Positions 48,381 to 59,622 of a stretch of 64,000 nucleotides of DNA are shown here, piece by piece. The notes under the pieces were generated by a model, which was not told where the DNA came from, did no database searches, and saw only the letters and a program-made list of their open reading frames with translations. The position numbers were made by a program, and so were the translations under genes. The stretch is from Parasitella parasitica (lineage: Eukaryota > Mucoromycota > Mucoromycetes > Mucorales > Mucoraceae). Where the stretch lies: contig MU619272.1 of NCBI GenBank assembly GCA_025201805.1, positions 1 through 64,000 on the forward strand, in the 5' to 3' direction. How positions within the stretch are numbered: position 1 is the first letter of the stretch; each line of letters starts with the position of its first letter.

Positions 48381-49746
48381 ATGCCAACAATAGCTGCAAA
48401 GTTTACTGCAGATAGTGAAAAAAGCCTAATAGTGACAAACCCCACTGCTTCTACAGGTAAAAAAACTAAATCATATGTCCATTTTGTTGCTGGAGGGTAA
48501 TACATCAATTTAAAATAATGCAAACATTCGTTTAAGCGGTTCCTCTTTTGACAGTGTTGGCGGGCTTGTTGGTGCAGTTTGCACATCTCCACTAGATGTT
48601 GTGAAAACTCGTTTACAAGTAATGCTTTTACTTTTGAAGAAAATTAATTGATTCAATGCTCAGTTATTTTGCACACGTAGTCGACATTTTATCAGCAGGG
48701 CATAGAAATGGGCGTCAAGCACACGGGACACATTTGGGGACATTTTGCAGAAACTGGTAAATTATTAGCGTATGTTCGATATATCTAGTTGATATGCATC
48801 GTGGTTCTTAAATCATTTTATTAGGCAAATAAAGCAGATCGAAGGATTTCGAGGATATTTTAAAGGACTTGGACCAAGTCTTGTTGGCGTAATTCCTGCG
48901 AGGTAACAAAGAAAAACAATACGGCGAAAAAGAAATTTGTTCTGACTCGGATATGCTCGCAAGAGCAATTAATTTTTATGCGTATGGAAACGGCAAAAAA
49001 TATTACAGCCAGCTTAATCATGGAAAAGAAACGGCTATTGTTCATCTTGTCTCTGCTGCGACAGCCGGTAAGTTAGATTGCAGCATTCGTGCTCGTGTTA
49101 CTGTATAATAATAGTTATGATTATAGGCATTATAACCTCTACGGTGACAAACCCAATATGGGTGGTGAAAACTAGATTGCAGTTGCAAGGAAAACAGCGA
49201 ATTTATATCAGTAGCTTTGATTGCACCTTGAATATCGTAAAACAGGAGGGTCTGAAAGGTTTATACAAGGGTATGGGTGCCTCTTATTTGGGGGTCGTTG
49301 AAGGCACCATTCAGTGGGTTATTTATGAGAACCTGAAAAAGCGGTGGGCACACTCTCCTGCCCAAATGGAAGATAAATTGATTGTAGGCGGCAAAAGTGC
49401 GCAAGGTATGTATACCTAATCTATTGCTCAAGGATAAAACAGTTGGTAATGTTGTATGAAAGCTTGGTTTGGTAATTTAGGTGCAGCAGCGGTGGCAAAG
49501 CTAGTTGCCGCTTGTATCGCATATCCACACGAAGTCATAAGAACTCGATTAAGAGAACCTATCCCTAAAAATGGTGTTGCCAAGTATACAGGCCTTTTAC
49601 AGACTCTAAAGTTGGTGCTTAAAGTAGAAGGCGCTGGTGCCTTGTATGGCGGCATGTCTGCTCATTTGATGCGTGTTGTACCAAATGCAGCAATCATGTT
49701 TTTTTGTTACGAAGCTATTTTACATCATTTTGGGCAAAACGAGTAG
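48381..49746 (+). CDS. RIM2: Mitochondrial pyrimidine nucleotide carrier (RIM2, SLC25A33/36)
   Basis: Inner-membrane carrier exchanging pyrimidine (deoxy)nucleotides for mitochondrial DNA and RNA synthesis. Seven exons, 48381-48496, 48555-48618, 48681-48769, 48825-48902, 48964-49067, 49127-49405 and 49481-49746, give 331 residues. Three carrier repeats have Px[DE]xx[KR]-type motifs: SPLDVVKTRLQ, NPIWVVKTRLQLQGK (Trp in the second, typical of this subfamily) and YPHEVIRTRLREP. Repeat ends GFRGYFKGLGPSLVGVIPAR, GLKGLYKGMGASYLGVVEG and GALYGGMSAHLMRVVPNAA are present. The loop after the first motif is long and divergent, as in Rim2. Confidence 0.94.
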
Positions 49747-50134
49747 ATGGAGCACATAAATTCATATCAATTTGTACATATTCAGTTATAATAATATACA
49801 TAACCTCTCCCTTCCTTTTCCTTAGACAACTCAACCATTGAATTAAAAAAAAAAAGACATTAGCCACTTACAGCGTACATTTATCGTGTGTCAAGTGCAA
49901 TGCTTTTTATGTCTTGCACATATTTCGCACCCTTAGACCAGAAGCTGTTTCATACAAATTATATTCATAAAGGTATATTGAGATGATTGTGAACGTCAAT
50001 AGGATAATTCCTATATACGCAACATTGTGATTATTTAGAAAGCTGTGTTGATCGATATGTCTCCACCCATAATTGGACAAGATAGTTTTATTTACCAAGT
50101 GTTGATTTAAATAAACTCCTCATTTAAAGATTTT
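49747..50134. other. Intergenic, RIM2 3' flank
   Basis: About 390 bp, AT-rich, with an A-run near 49842-49854. No gene is seen; it ends at the remains of a mariner-type transposase. Confidence 0.6.
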
Positions 50135-50780
50135 TCAAAAAAGTTCATAGAATGCTGTACAAATGCATGGAGATGATTGGTAGGTAGCTAGGTTTTCCTT
50201 GCCCTTAAACTTACTACGCTTGACTTTATTCTTAATTTTTGCCCAAAACTGTTCGATTGGGTTGAACTCTGGAGAATAGGATGGAAGATAAAGAGGCTTA
50301 TAGCCTCTCATAGTTATAAGTTCATCTATTTCTTTAGCAGTGTGAACAGACGCATTTTTAGCGACTATGTACTGGCCCTTCATCTCAGGGAAACGGTCTA
50401 TCTCATTTATAGTTTTCTCAAGAAGTACAAGGTAATAGCTAGTAACAGTACCTCTAAGCATATACTTTTTGTTATTAGATGGCGTTTTTTTTTGCAATTA
50501 TAAAAATCGATCTTGATGCGCTTGGAACATTCCTCTTGGGGGTTTCCGAACTCCATCAACAAATTTAGAAGAAATAACGCCCAAAATCGTATGAAATACT
50601 ACTCTCGTAGAGGGAGTGGTTACAATAGCTGGTTTTCCTTTTTCAGCCCAACCACCTGAAGGTCGCATGTTGATATTGGAAGCAGATTCCCCCACAAAAA
50701 CGCAGTTTTCAAGATAACTCACTGCGAGTGTCATCTTACCCCAGTTGAGCTGAGCATTTAAATCAAGGATTTATTCGAAA
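50135..50780 (-). pseudogene. Dead Tc1/mariner (IS630-like) transposase
   Basis: The minus strand encodes most of a DDE transposase catalytic core: CVFVGESASNINMRPSGGW, HTILGVISSKFVDG, KGQYIVAKNASVHTAKEIDE and LYLPSYSPEFNPIEQFWAKI. The third acidic residue (NPIEQFW) remains, but the first catalytic Asp (normally before Glu in the DE-S/A-G/A segment) reads Gly, and the second (normally DNA) reads Lys-Asn. An in-frame TAA at 50498-50500 interrupts the core, the N-terminal HTH region is absent and the C terminus drifts out of alignment. It cannot be active. No terminal inverted repeats were identified. Confidence 0.88.
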
Positions 50781-50826
50781 TTGGTACAAGTGATGATTGA
50801 AAAACTATTGATTTTAGTGCTGTTTT

Positions 50827-51490
50827 TTAAGGCTTTTTTAAATTTCTGCGTGCTTTCTTGAGTTGTTTTATTTCTTCGCTGATTTTATTTATTGCACGTT
50901 TGGTATTGAGCCTCCATTCACTACTAGATATAGGCATGGTAGCAGCATTGGTGACATCAGGATTGGCTTGTGATGAAGGTATAGGCGTAGTAGCAGCATT
51001 GGCAATATCAGGATTGGCTTTTAATAGAAATTTAGGCATAGTGGTATTGTCAGCAGTTTGAGCATTGGTACCTGAAGAAGTATATTGGTTATTAAAATTG
51101 GTTAACTGCAATTCATTTACTGATGTCATGTAGCCAGCAGCCATTTTTAGCAATGGATGTTCAATGCAAAATGTATGTCTTTTTCTAAAGTATTCGCTAT
51201 CCTTACCTTGCGTCTTTTGTATCTGTTCTCTGATCGCAGGGACAATAATTCTATCAATTTGATCCAGCCTCTTCTGTAGAGTGTCAACCTCGATTTTTCT
51301 TTCATGCAGTACGGATTTATCGTCAATAGATTGCCCAATGGATTCGAGTATGATTGATTTTTTTTTGAAAAGAGTAAGTTACTACAGTGCCATCATGTAG
51401 TTGTGTTGGACGAATTGCAAACTGCATATTATTGATGGTAAGGCCCTTGTTTGACATCAGTATTGTAAAAAACAGATGCGCTTTGAATGA
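50827..51490 (-). pseudogene. Unknown protein gene broken by a homopolymer frameshift
   Basis: On the minus strand a frame starting at an ATG near 51457 runs to a nine-A tract (51358-51366). Past it, a different frame stays open for about 180 codons to a stop at 50827. One base fewer in the tract would join them, so this is either an inactivating slip or a sequencing error. The predicted protein has a charged coiled-coil-like segment (VLHERKIEVDTLQKRLDQID), a tandem 17-residue repeat and a basic end (KQLKKARRNLKK). No family is recognised. It lies directly upstream of the dead transposase on the same strand and could be part of that element or a host gene. Confidence 0.5.
50930..51029 (-). 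repeat. 51-bp coding tandem repeat
   Basis: Two adjacent diverged copies of a 51-bp unit, encoding ANPDIANAATTPIPSSQ and ANPDVTNAATMPISSSE on the minus strand. The unit length is a multiple of three, so the duplication kept the frame. Confidence 0.8.
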
Positions 51491-51996
51491 TTGAGAAATG
51501 AAGATATAAAGCACCTGGAAGCAAAGAAAAGTAAACTTAGTAATCAAAAATTTGGTCAGGATATATACTCAAACTTTATGTATTTCTGAACCTCGTTCAA
51601 CAATTTAAGATTTAAACAACTTGGAATCTCTTTTACTGTATATCAATTTAAAATAACTGGGTGAATCTAGAAGTGGAATGCAGATCATCATAGTGAATGT
51701 ATTTCATAAGTACCGCTACACCTATACCGGATTCAATTTAGTGATTTTACTGTTTTAACTTATTAGATAATAATTTGATAGTACAAATAAAAATTTATCT
51801 TTATTTCTTCTAAATTTGTTGTAACCACAGCATTCTGTGAAATAAATATTGTTAAAAACTCGCATTTGATTTTATTATTGGCCCCCTTTTTTTTTCTTTT
51901 AAAAAAAAAGCCGCCCTATGGCGTTGAACTGTATCTTCGGAAATTTGACTTGAAAAGTTTCCTTTCTTTCACTTTTCATTATTCTATATAGTGAAA
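51491..51996. other. Intergenic upstream of the SRA1-like gene
   Basis: About 500 bp of AT-rich DNA. A T-run/A-run pair near 51890-51910 could form a small hairpin. No gene is seen. Confidence 0.55.
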
Positions 51997-52708
51997 ATGA
52001 GATCAGATATGGATACTTCTCCAACAGCAACGATAGCCCCTCCTTCTACTGATTTCAGGACAGCAGTGATTAAAAATCATTGGGTAAATACCAGTGTTCT
52101 TAGCACATAAGCGAATGCAACTAAACACATTTTCTTTTATAGAATGATCCACCCAAGAAGGTAATAATGGCAATTTTGCAGTTTTTTATCATATAAACTG
52201 ATGCGTATCTCAAAGATCTTTCGCAAAAACTCGGGCGACTCGGACATTACTTTAGACGTTCAGGGTGTGTCAAACACTTTATCTAGCAAACTTGAACTTT
52301 GCAGAACAACCTTTGAGGTACGGCTATCATATGATGTTTCTTGTGCATTTAAATCAGGGCCATTTTCAGATTCTAATAAATTCTTGATAGTCTGGACCGC
52401 AAAAAAGGATTTTAGATGATACCAGTCGTAGAATTACAGTTTTGTTGGGGGAACTGGAAAAGAAAAAACTACCTAATGACGTTGTAAAATCTCTGCATAC
52501 GTTAACAAAGGGTAAGTAAAATGTATTTTCAGAGGAACATGGCAATTAATCAAGTGGGTATGCACAAACTGTAGCTTTAGAGGAAAATGACTACAGTAAG
52601 GCGCTAGAGGTACACACTCAATTGATGACAACGCAATATGAAAATCATGGAAACTGGCTTGTAGGATTAAGGCGACTCATTGATCTTACAGAAAAGGCAT
52701 CCGTATAG
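51997..52708 (+). CDS. SRA1-domain protein (steroid receptor RNA activator/SEC31 C-terminal type)
   Basis: Five exons, 51997-52083, 52143-52160 (18 nt), 52216-52317, 52391-52511 and 52575-52708, join to 153 residues. The HWNDPPKKIFRK segment spanning exons 1-3 matches the conserved WNDPP of SRA1 proteins. The C-terminal helical bundle runs ILDDTSRRITVLLGELEKKK to NHGNWLVGLRRLIDLTEKAS, the SRA1/Sec31 fold (W-L/M-x-G-V/L-K/R-R-L-I). In animals SRA1 protein binds nuclear receptor complexes; in fungi its role is not clear. The length is much shorter than Sec31, which carries WD repeats, so this is the stand-alone SRA1 type. Start chosen as the ATG giving the Thr/Pro-rich leader. Confidence 0.87.
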
Positions 52709-53819
52709 AGGTATCGTCAGGGGGAGATGATACTAGTAATTAGAAATATTTGATACCACACTGGATCAGTGCATTTCCAACAAGCAAAGTATTACGGATC
52801 AGCAGATGAAAGCATCTGCATTGGCCGGCTATCTTTTTAAAAAATATAAATCCAAAGTTTTAAGAGGGCTTATTTTGATGGGCAATGAAGGGCATGAAGT
52901 TACATGTCTATACATGACGAATGTTCTTGCTCCATATGTGGTTCTTGATGGGTTTCGCATTTTAACTTTTCATAAGTAGCAATGAAAGTGGGTGTTTCGA
53001 TAGTGAGGGGTTACAGACAAAAATTCACAGAAAGCCTTTGATCGGCTAAATTGCTTTGAAAAATGACATAGTCCATCATAGCGTGTCAAAATTCCAAACA
53101 GCTGAAAACGTTTATTTGGATATATTGTAGAAAAGGCTTCAACTCCACCCTCGCCACATGCCAGCCGTTGTATCTGATCAAACTAGAATGTTAACGTAAT
53201 GAAGTGATTGTGGATTAGAGATGAAAGAATACACAAAGAGTTATATGCAATGATAACTTGGTTTCTTTACTCAAGATACATTTATGTGGGAAACAATTTT
53301 TGGCTGATAAAAAATAGCCGACGATCTCATCTAGACATCTTCAAAAGGCAGATCAATTTATAGAGCCACGCGTAAATGAAAAATAATGCTACCGCATGCA
53401 AATAAGGCACGTTTGAATGTAAAAGCATCAGGTTTACTTCAGCACATTTCCCCTTATACATATGGATAATCTTTAATCTAGCAATTGAAGGTTTTTTTTT
53501 TTTTTTTTAGCAAAATCCATCAATAGACGTTTCGGATAAAAACATGGAGGTTCTTTTAGATGTTTGGGTTATAAAAAACTACTCGGTACAACGATGTTTA
53601 AAGTAAAGCTGCCAGACACACACAACGAATACAATGTTGTAATAATGGATGTTTATATATCATACTTTCATTTCATATCCTACAATATGTTTCTCTACAG
53701 TTACTTTGTCGCTGCTAGTGACTACTCTTAACTTCAATTACAAACCTCCATGATCAACAATAGGAAGAAAAAAAACTTTTGCTTTTGTTCTTTGTAAAAC
53801 AACACATTCTTAGAGAACA
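52709..53819. other. 1.1 kb intergenic region with gene or element fragments
   Basis: No intact gene. It contains the coding-like fragment at 52743-52979 and a 17-nt T-run near 53488-53508. The DNA from 52980 to 53480 carries many stops and may be decayed element sequence. The MAP1 promoter must lie in the last few hundred bases. Confidence 0.45.
52743..52979 (+). pseudogene. Coding-like fragment, not recognised
   Basis: An open stretch of about 78 codons between stops, starting 35 bp after the SRA1-like gene, encodes a peptide of mixed composition (DQQMKASALAGYLFKKYKSK, VLRGLILMGNEGHEVTCLYM). The internal ATG at 52806 gives 57 residues. The amino-acid mix looks real, but no splice or promoter context was found; it resembles a fragment of a larger, decayed gene or transposable-element protein. 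Confidence 0.3.
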
Positions 53820-55444
<1,625 letters not shown>

Positions 55445-56385
55445 GTTTTTTTTTATTTTTTGGTTTTCTTTTTTGCGTATGTAGATTGTATGGGATGAAG
55501 AGAAAAAAGCTCTTGTCCTATCATAAAGATATTCCACTTTAGACGAGTAGTTTTCGTAAAGATAAGCCTTGTTGATGGCGATAATTTATTTGAGACGTTT
55601 TGTTGTTGAGGTTGACAAATCGGTGCATGTGTTTGTATAAAGTATAAACGCCAAGAGTACCTCACTAACCAATGGATCGGTCGCTTTCAGCAGCATTTCA
55701 TGATAAAAGCAACTAATTTCCTTGTGCAATGAGAAAATAAATAGCGATTTCAGGTACCTTCATTATGCCTGGGTGACAATATTAGCTTATTTTTTTTGTA
55801 CCTTATTTGTACTTGAAAGCGAAACATTTCAAGCTGAACCGATGCCTTGCGTACCCACTTAATTAAACCCGAAATACCGTATTTGCATTTATCCATTTGC
55901 CTGTGTGTATGCATACAATCAATAAATAAGTTGAAATAAATTCCCACCCTATGTATACAAGGATATTTGCCTTTCATCATCATAATTTTTCTATACGCGT
56001 CTTTTATACAATTGTAATACCTGCTAGTTTAATATAAATTAATTAAATAAGGAACGTATTTTTTGGGCTAACGATAAAGATTTTTATTAATGTTTTTGGT
56101 CCTGAAAAGGAAAAATAGCTAGATTTGGTGTCGCATCAAGAAGATTCGTCCTGTCGTGTAACCGTAATCACGAAAATTTCATGTTACTGTGTATTATAAA
56201 ACGTTAACTATGGCTCATCTTTATTTACGTGGACCCAGTTAACACTAAAGTAGTCAATTTTAGCCACTTTGATTCGGATCAGTAGCGAAAAAAGGAAACT
56301 GCTTCAAACAGGGCCAAAAAAGATATAAAAAGGACAAATTTTTCCATCAAATGTCCAAATCAATCAATTTTAGTTCAACTTAACC
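55445..56385. other. Intergenic MAP1 / CipC
   Basis: About 940 bp, AT-rich; no gene was recognised in either strand. It includes the MAP1 3' UTR and the CipC promoter. Confidence 0.55.
56324..56330 (+). promoter_or_regulatory. TATA box of the CipC-like gene
   Basis: TATAAAA lies 56 bp upstream of the CipC-like start codon, in the expected place for a strong inducible fungal promoter. No competing open frame intervenes. Confidence 0.6.
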
Positions 56386-56709
56386 ATGGGACACCACGAA
56401 GAATCATACAACAAGATCAGAAACACTGAAGTTGTTACTGAGGAACACAAGGCCGAATGGACCCATGAACTTCTTGGTGGTGCTGCTGCCTTTAGTGCCA
56501 TGGCTATGTACAACAAAAAGAAGGAAGAGGATGGTGCCCCCGTTGACCACGCTACTGCCAAGAACCTTTTGGCTGGCCTTGCTGGTGTTGCCGTCGATAG
56601 ACTCGTTGAAACCAAGGGTTTGGACTGGTTCGATAAACAAAAGGCCAAGAAGCATGCTGAAGAAGAAGCCCAAAAGTTGTACACTCAAGAGACTGGTTAC
56701 GAATTCTAA
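56386..56709 (+). CDS. CipC-like antibiotic/stress response protein (DUF3759)
   Basis: Small soluble protein of 107 residues in one exon, matching fungal CipC/DUF3759 proteins: MGHHEESYNKIRN start, HKAEWTHELLGGAAAFSAMA helix, AKNLLAGLAGVAVDRLVETK and a Lys/Ala/Glu-rich C-terminal helix (FDKQKAKKHAEEEAQK). CipC was described as induced by concanamycin in Aspergillus; the molecular function is unknown. Strong codon bias (AAC, GCC, AAG, GGT) and a close TATA box suggest high expression. The His-rich N terminus is normal for the family. Start chosen at the only in-frame ATG near the TATA box. Confidence 0.88.
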   Translation: MGHHEESYNKIRNTEVVTEEHKAEWTHELLGGAAAFSAMAMYNKKKEEDGAPVDHATAKNLLAGLAGVAVDRLVETKGLDWFDKQKAKKHAEEEAQKLYTQETGYEF

Positions 56710-57509
56710 ATCAAGAGCAATCTTCAATGATTCCTTTGCCTCATGCATGTAAACCACTCAATAATCACCCAATTTCTTTTAAACATAAATAAATTGTCTA
56801 AAAACTTGTATCATTTTAAAAACAAATTGTACATTAAAATGCGAAAGCTGTTCCTAAAGTATGATGGTTCCGGACTTGGGACAATCTTGGGGTTGCTAAT
56901 GCCAGCCAGGTCGTTCCACACTCAAAGCTAATAAATAGGAAACACGATTACAACGACGCAAGAAAAGATAAAGGTAGGCAACATAGGTTTACGCAACAAC
57001 AATGACTGTGGCAACACTTGGCTTTCAATGATTATTATTCATGCTGCTGTCTACTATCTAGCGGCATTGTTCTCGCTTATTAGACACACAAACGTCTTGC
57101 TTTTTTGGAGGAATGTTTTAATATTGTTTAATAATTGTAGCCTTTTGGAAGGGTGTGGCTTTTCAATGGTCCCTTAACCATCGGAAATGACCATGAGGGT
57201 GAACTGACGCTATTCAGAGTGGACACCATGCTCAAAGTAAGAATACCAAATTTTATAGTGTAGCCATGGTATAGTAGGAGTGATTAGCCTTATTTTAGTA
57301 AAATGCCTTATACTTGGTGAAATTCATAGGGTGCCAGGGTCAAGAAATAAACTCTAGGTGCTATGTGTGATATACTTTGGAAGATTTTAGCAACTCAAAA
57401 TGGCCTACGCATGATAGTTTTATTTCTGAGCGTCGTTCACATAGCGTTGCAGTCATGAAAAAAGCTTAATAATTACGGCAAGTAGGCAGCATTAACATAT
57501 CCACAATGC
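56710..57509. other. Intergenic region with an orphan exon-like segment
   Basis: About 800 bp between CipC and the TUG-like gene. Only the 96-bp stretch at 57141-57236 (listed separately) looks coding. Confidence 0.5.
57141..57236 (+). pseudogene. Orphan exon-like segment
   Basis: Bounded by a TTGTAG acceptor and a GTAAGA donor, this 96-bp stretch is open for exactly 32 codons in one frame and encodes a plausible folded peptide (GRVWLFNGPLTIGNDHEGEL). I found no partner exons on either side, and flanking DNA is full of stops. It is best seen as the surviving exon of a decayed gene, or a chance arrangement. Confidence 0.3.
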
Positions 57510-58371
57510 TTATTTTTTATTAAATAGTCCCTTTTGGAGCCACTTTGGAATGGGCTTTGAAGAGCTAGATGAAGAAGTTTTAGATCCATTAGATAATTGT
57601 GGTTGAGGGGATGCGGTTGGAGTCAAATCTTGCTTCATGGCAAGGTATTCCTCTTTTAGATCTTTCCCGCCTAATGCAAAGTCTTGAGTTACAAGAACTG
57701 CTTCTAATTTGAACACTATTACCTTTTTCTCCCTTTTCAATCCAACCAAACAAAACATTAGAAGCAGGTGATAATCCAGCTTTGAATAGGGTGATCGAAG
57801 GCTCTACAAGCTTAGTCCTCGGTGGTAAGCAAAGCACAAATTTACGTTCGGGTGTTTCTAACAGAGACCTCACAAACTCGTACACATCAAAGACTAAATA
57901 CCAGTGAATATCCAACAAAACTGTCATAAAAAGTAGAAGCTTTACCTTTCTCCCTTGACTGAAAAACTGCATGTATAATTGTATGATCAGGCATTCTAAC
58001 ACGGATTGTCGTTTTGGGGTATTTTTTAAGTTTTTCTTGGTCCTCGCTGTCTCTCATCTTTTGAGTCTTTAATGGTCTATTTACAATGAATACATCTGAA
58101 ATCAAAGGATGGTTTCGAGATTTACCTGTTTTCAAGATTTTGTCGACGCTCTACACTTGATTGATATAATTGCTTGATCTCATTTGCCTCAAGTTTGTAG
58201 GCAGATTCAGGTAATTCGGCTGCAATTCACTGTTATTTAGTTGCACCAAATAACAAAAAAAAAAAAAAAGGCTGGTTGTCACTTACGAATAGAAGCTCCA
58301 TTTTTGGGTGGATTCAGAATTTTGAGTTCTCTATCAAAATCCTGTGCTTCTGTCCCTGTAGTTGATGCCAT
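57510..58371 (-). CDS. TUG/ASPSCR1-Ubx4-like UBX protein, short form
   Basis: p97/Cdc48 cofactor family. Exons 58371-58287, 58219-58126, 58076-57946, 57893-57723 and 57682-57510 give 217 residues. It keeps the C-terminal half of the family: PELPESAYKLEANEIKQLYQ helix, PLKTQKMRDSEDQEKL, the UBX fold (YPKTTIRVRMPDHTIIHAVF to ASNVLFGWIEKG) and the terminal PKWLQ motif shared with human TUG (KWLK). The N-terminal ubiquitin-like domain of TUG/Ubx4 is absent and no upstream exon was found before the neighbouring UCH gene. The last intron is only 40 nt; without it the conserved end is lost. Confidence 0.82.
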
Positions 58372-58503
58372 ATTTTTTTATATAAAGAGAAAAAGATGAG
58401 AAAAAGCACACGTATGCTTTCTCGCAGCTCCTGAAAAAGGATAACGCTGAGATTAAAGGTATGTCTTGCAAGCAACCATTTTATTTGTATTCTTGGATGG
58501 ATA

Positions 58504-59622
58504 TTACTGGTAAGGTATTTGCGAAAAAGCAATAGCACTGAATTCCTTCTCTTCTGGATTACGCTCAATTAATTGAGTCATTATTTTAGCAGTAGACTGA
58601 ATACAAACAAAACGACGTTAGTATTGCAGGCAGATCTTGATCCATTCATTTTCGTATTTACCTCAACAAAGTTTGAACATTTACCATGATTTATGGGGAA
58701 TGAGCGTAGTCCATCTAGCTCATACAGGTGATTATCAACCTCAACAAAACAAATAAAATGAAGACGAAGCTGTTCAGTGATATCAGGTGTCTATATAATG
58801 TTTTTAGTGTTATAGTAAGACTATAATTTCATGGCGCTTACTCCTGTTTGTCCTTCATGCGCACCAGATGCATGGATTTCTGCCAAATCCGCTGAATTTT
58901 CCAAATACTCGGCTCTTTCTTTGGGTGACATGTTGTAAGTATCTTGAAGTATAGTCTGGAATACACCAGGACCTACATACAATTATTATAAGTTTGATCG
59001 TGACACATATACGATCATTTGGAACCATTGCATACCCACTACAAGACGATCATTGTTGGCAATCGAATGAAGTATTGCTATCATGCCACACGCATTAGAA
59101 ATGGTTTGCTTGTAATAAATAAGTTTAGAATTAATATTCTGCTCGTGAGCTTTCAAATGAATTTCTTCTTTTTTCCTAAACTCTTTGTAAGAATCTGTGA
59201 TGGGGAACAGAAATATGATTGCGGTAACAGGCCGAGGAATCATGGCAAGAGCTTCTGGGTCAAATCCTGCAAGCATCAAAAAGACATTTTAGCTCATATT
59301 TTTTATTTCATTTGATCAATTTACCATAAATATCAGTGAAATTCCAATCAGGGCCAACGCCATTTTTATGGAGGATCTATGGAGATGAGTATATTTAATA
59401 ATCTCAATCATTTTTTATTGTTACGCATAAAACAAAACTACTTTATTCCAAACCTATGAGCATTAAGTTCTGTTAGTTATTAGTGAGCTGGTTTAGTACG
59501 CCTCTTACATCTGGATTAGCCTCTAGAGGAAGCCATTTGATATTCTTTCTTGTTTCAGCTTCTACATCTTGCACTAGCTGTCGTTTTAGTTTATCATTAG
59601 GTACGTCTTGTTCTGCAGTCAT
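58504..59622 (-). CDS. YUH1: Ubiquitin carboxyl-terminal hydrolase (UCH family, YUH1/UCHL3-like)
   Basis: Cysteine protease that trims small adducts from ubiquitin or NEDD8 C termini. Seven exons, 59622-59509, 59453-59442 (12 nt), 59376-59325, 59266-59036, 58972-58842, 58790-58662 and 58596-58504, give 253 residues. Catalytic residues are visible: oxyanion Gln and nucleophile Cys in [16 protein letters not shown], His in [10 protein letters not shown] and Asp in [22 protein letters not shown] opens the protein and [20 protein letters not shown] follows. The crossover loop is [20 protein letters not shown]. In-frame codons extend upstream to 59682, but the family N terminus begins at 59622. 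Confidence 0.94.
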
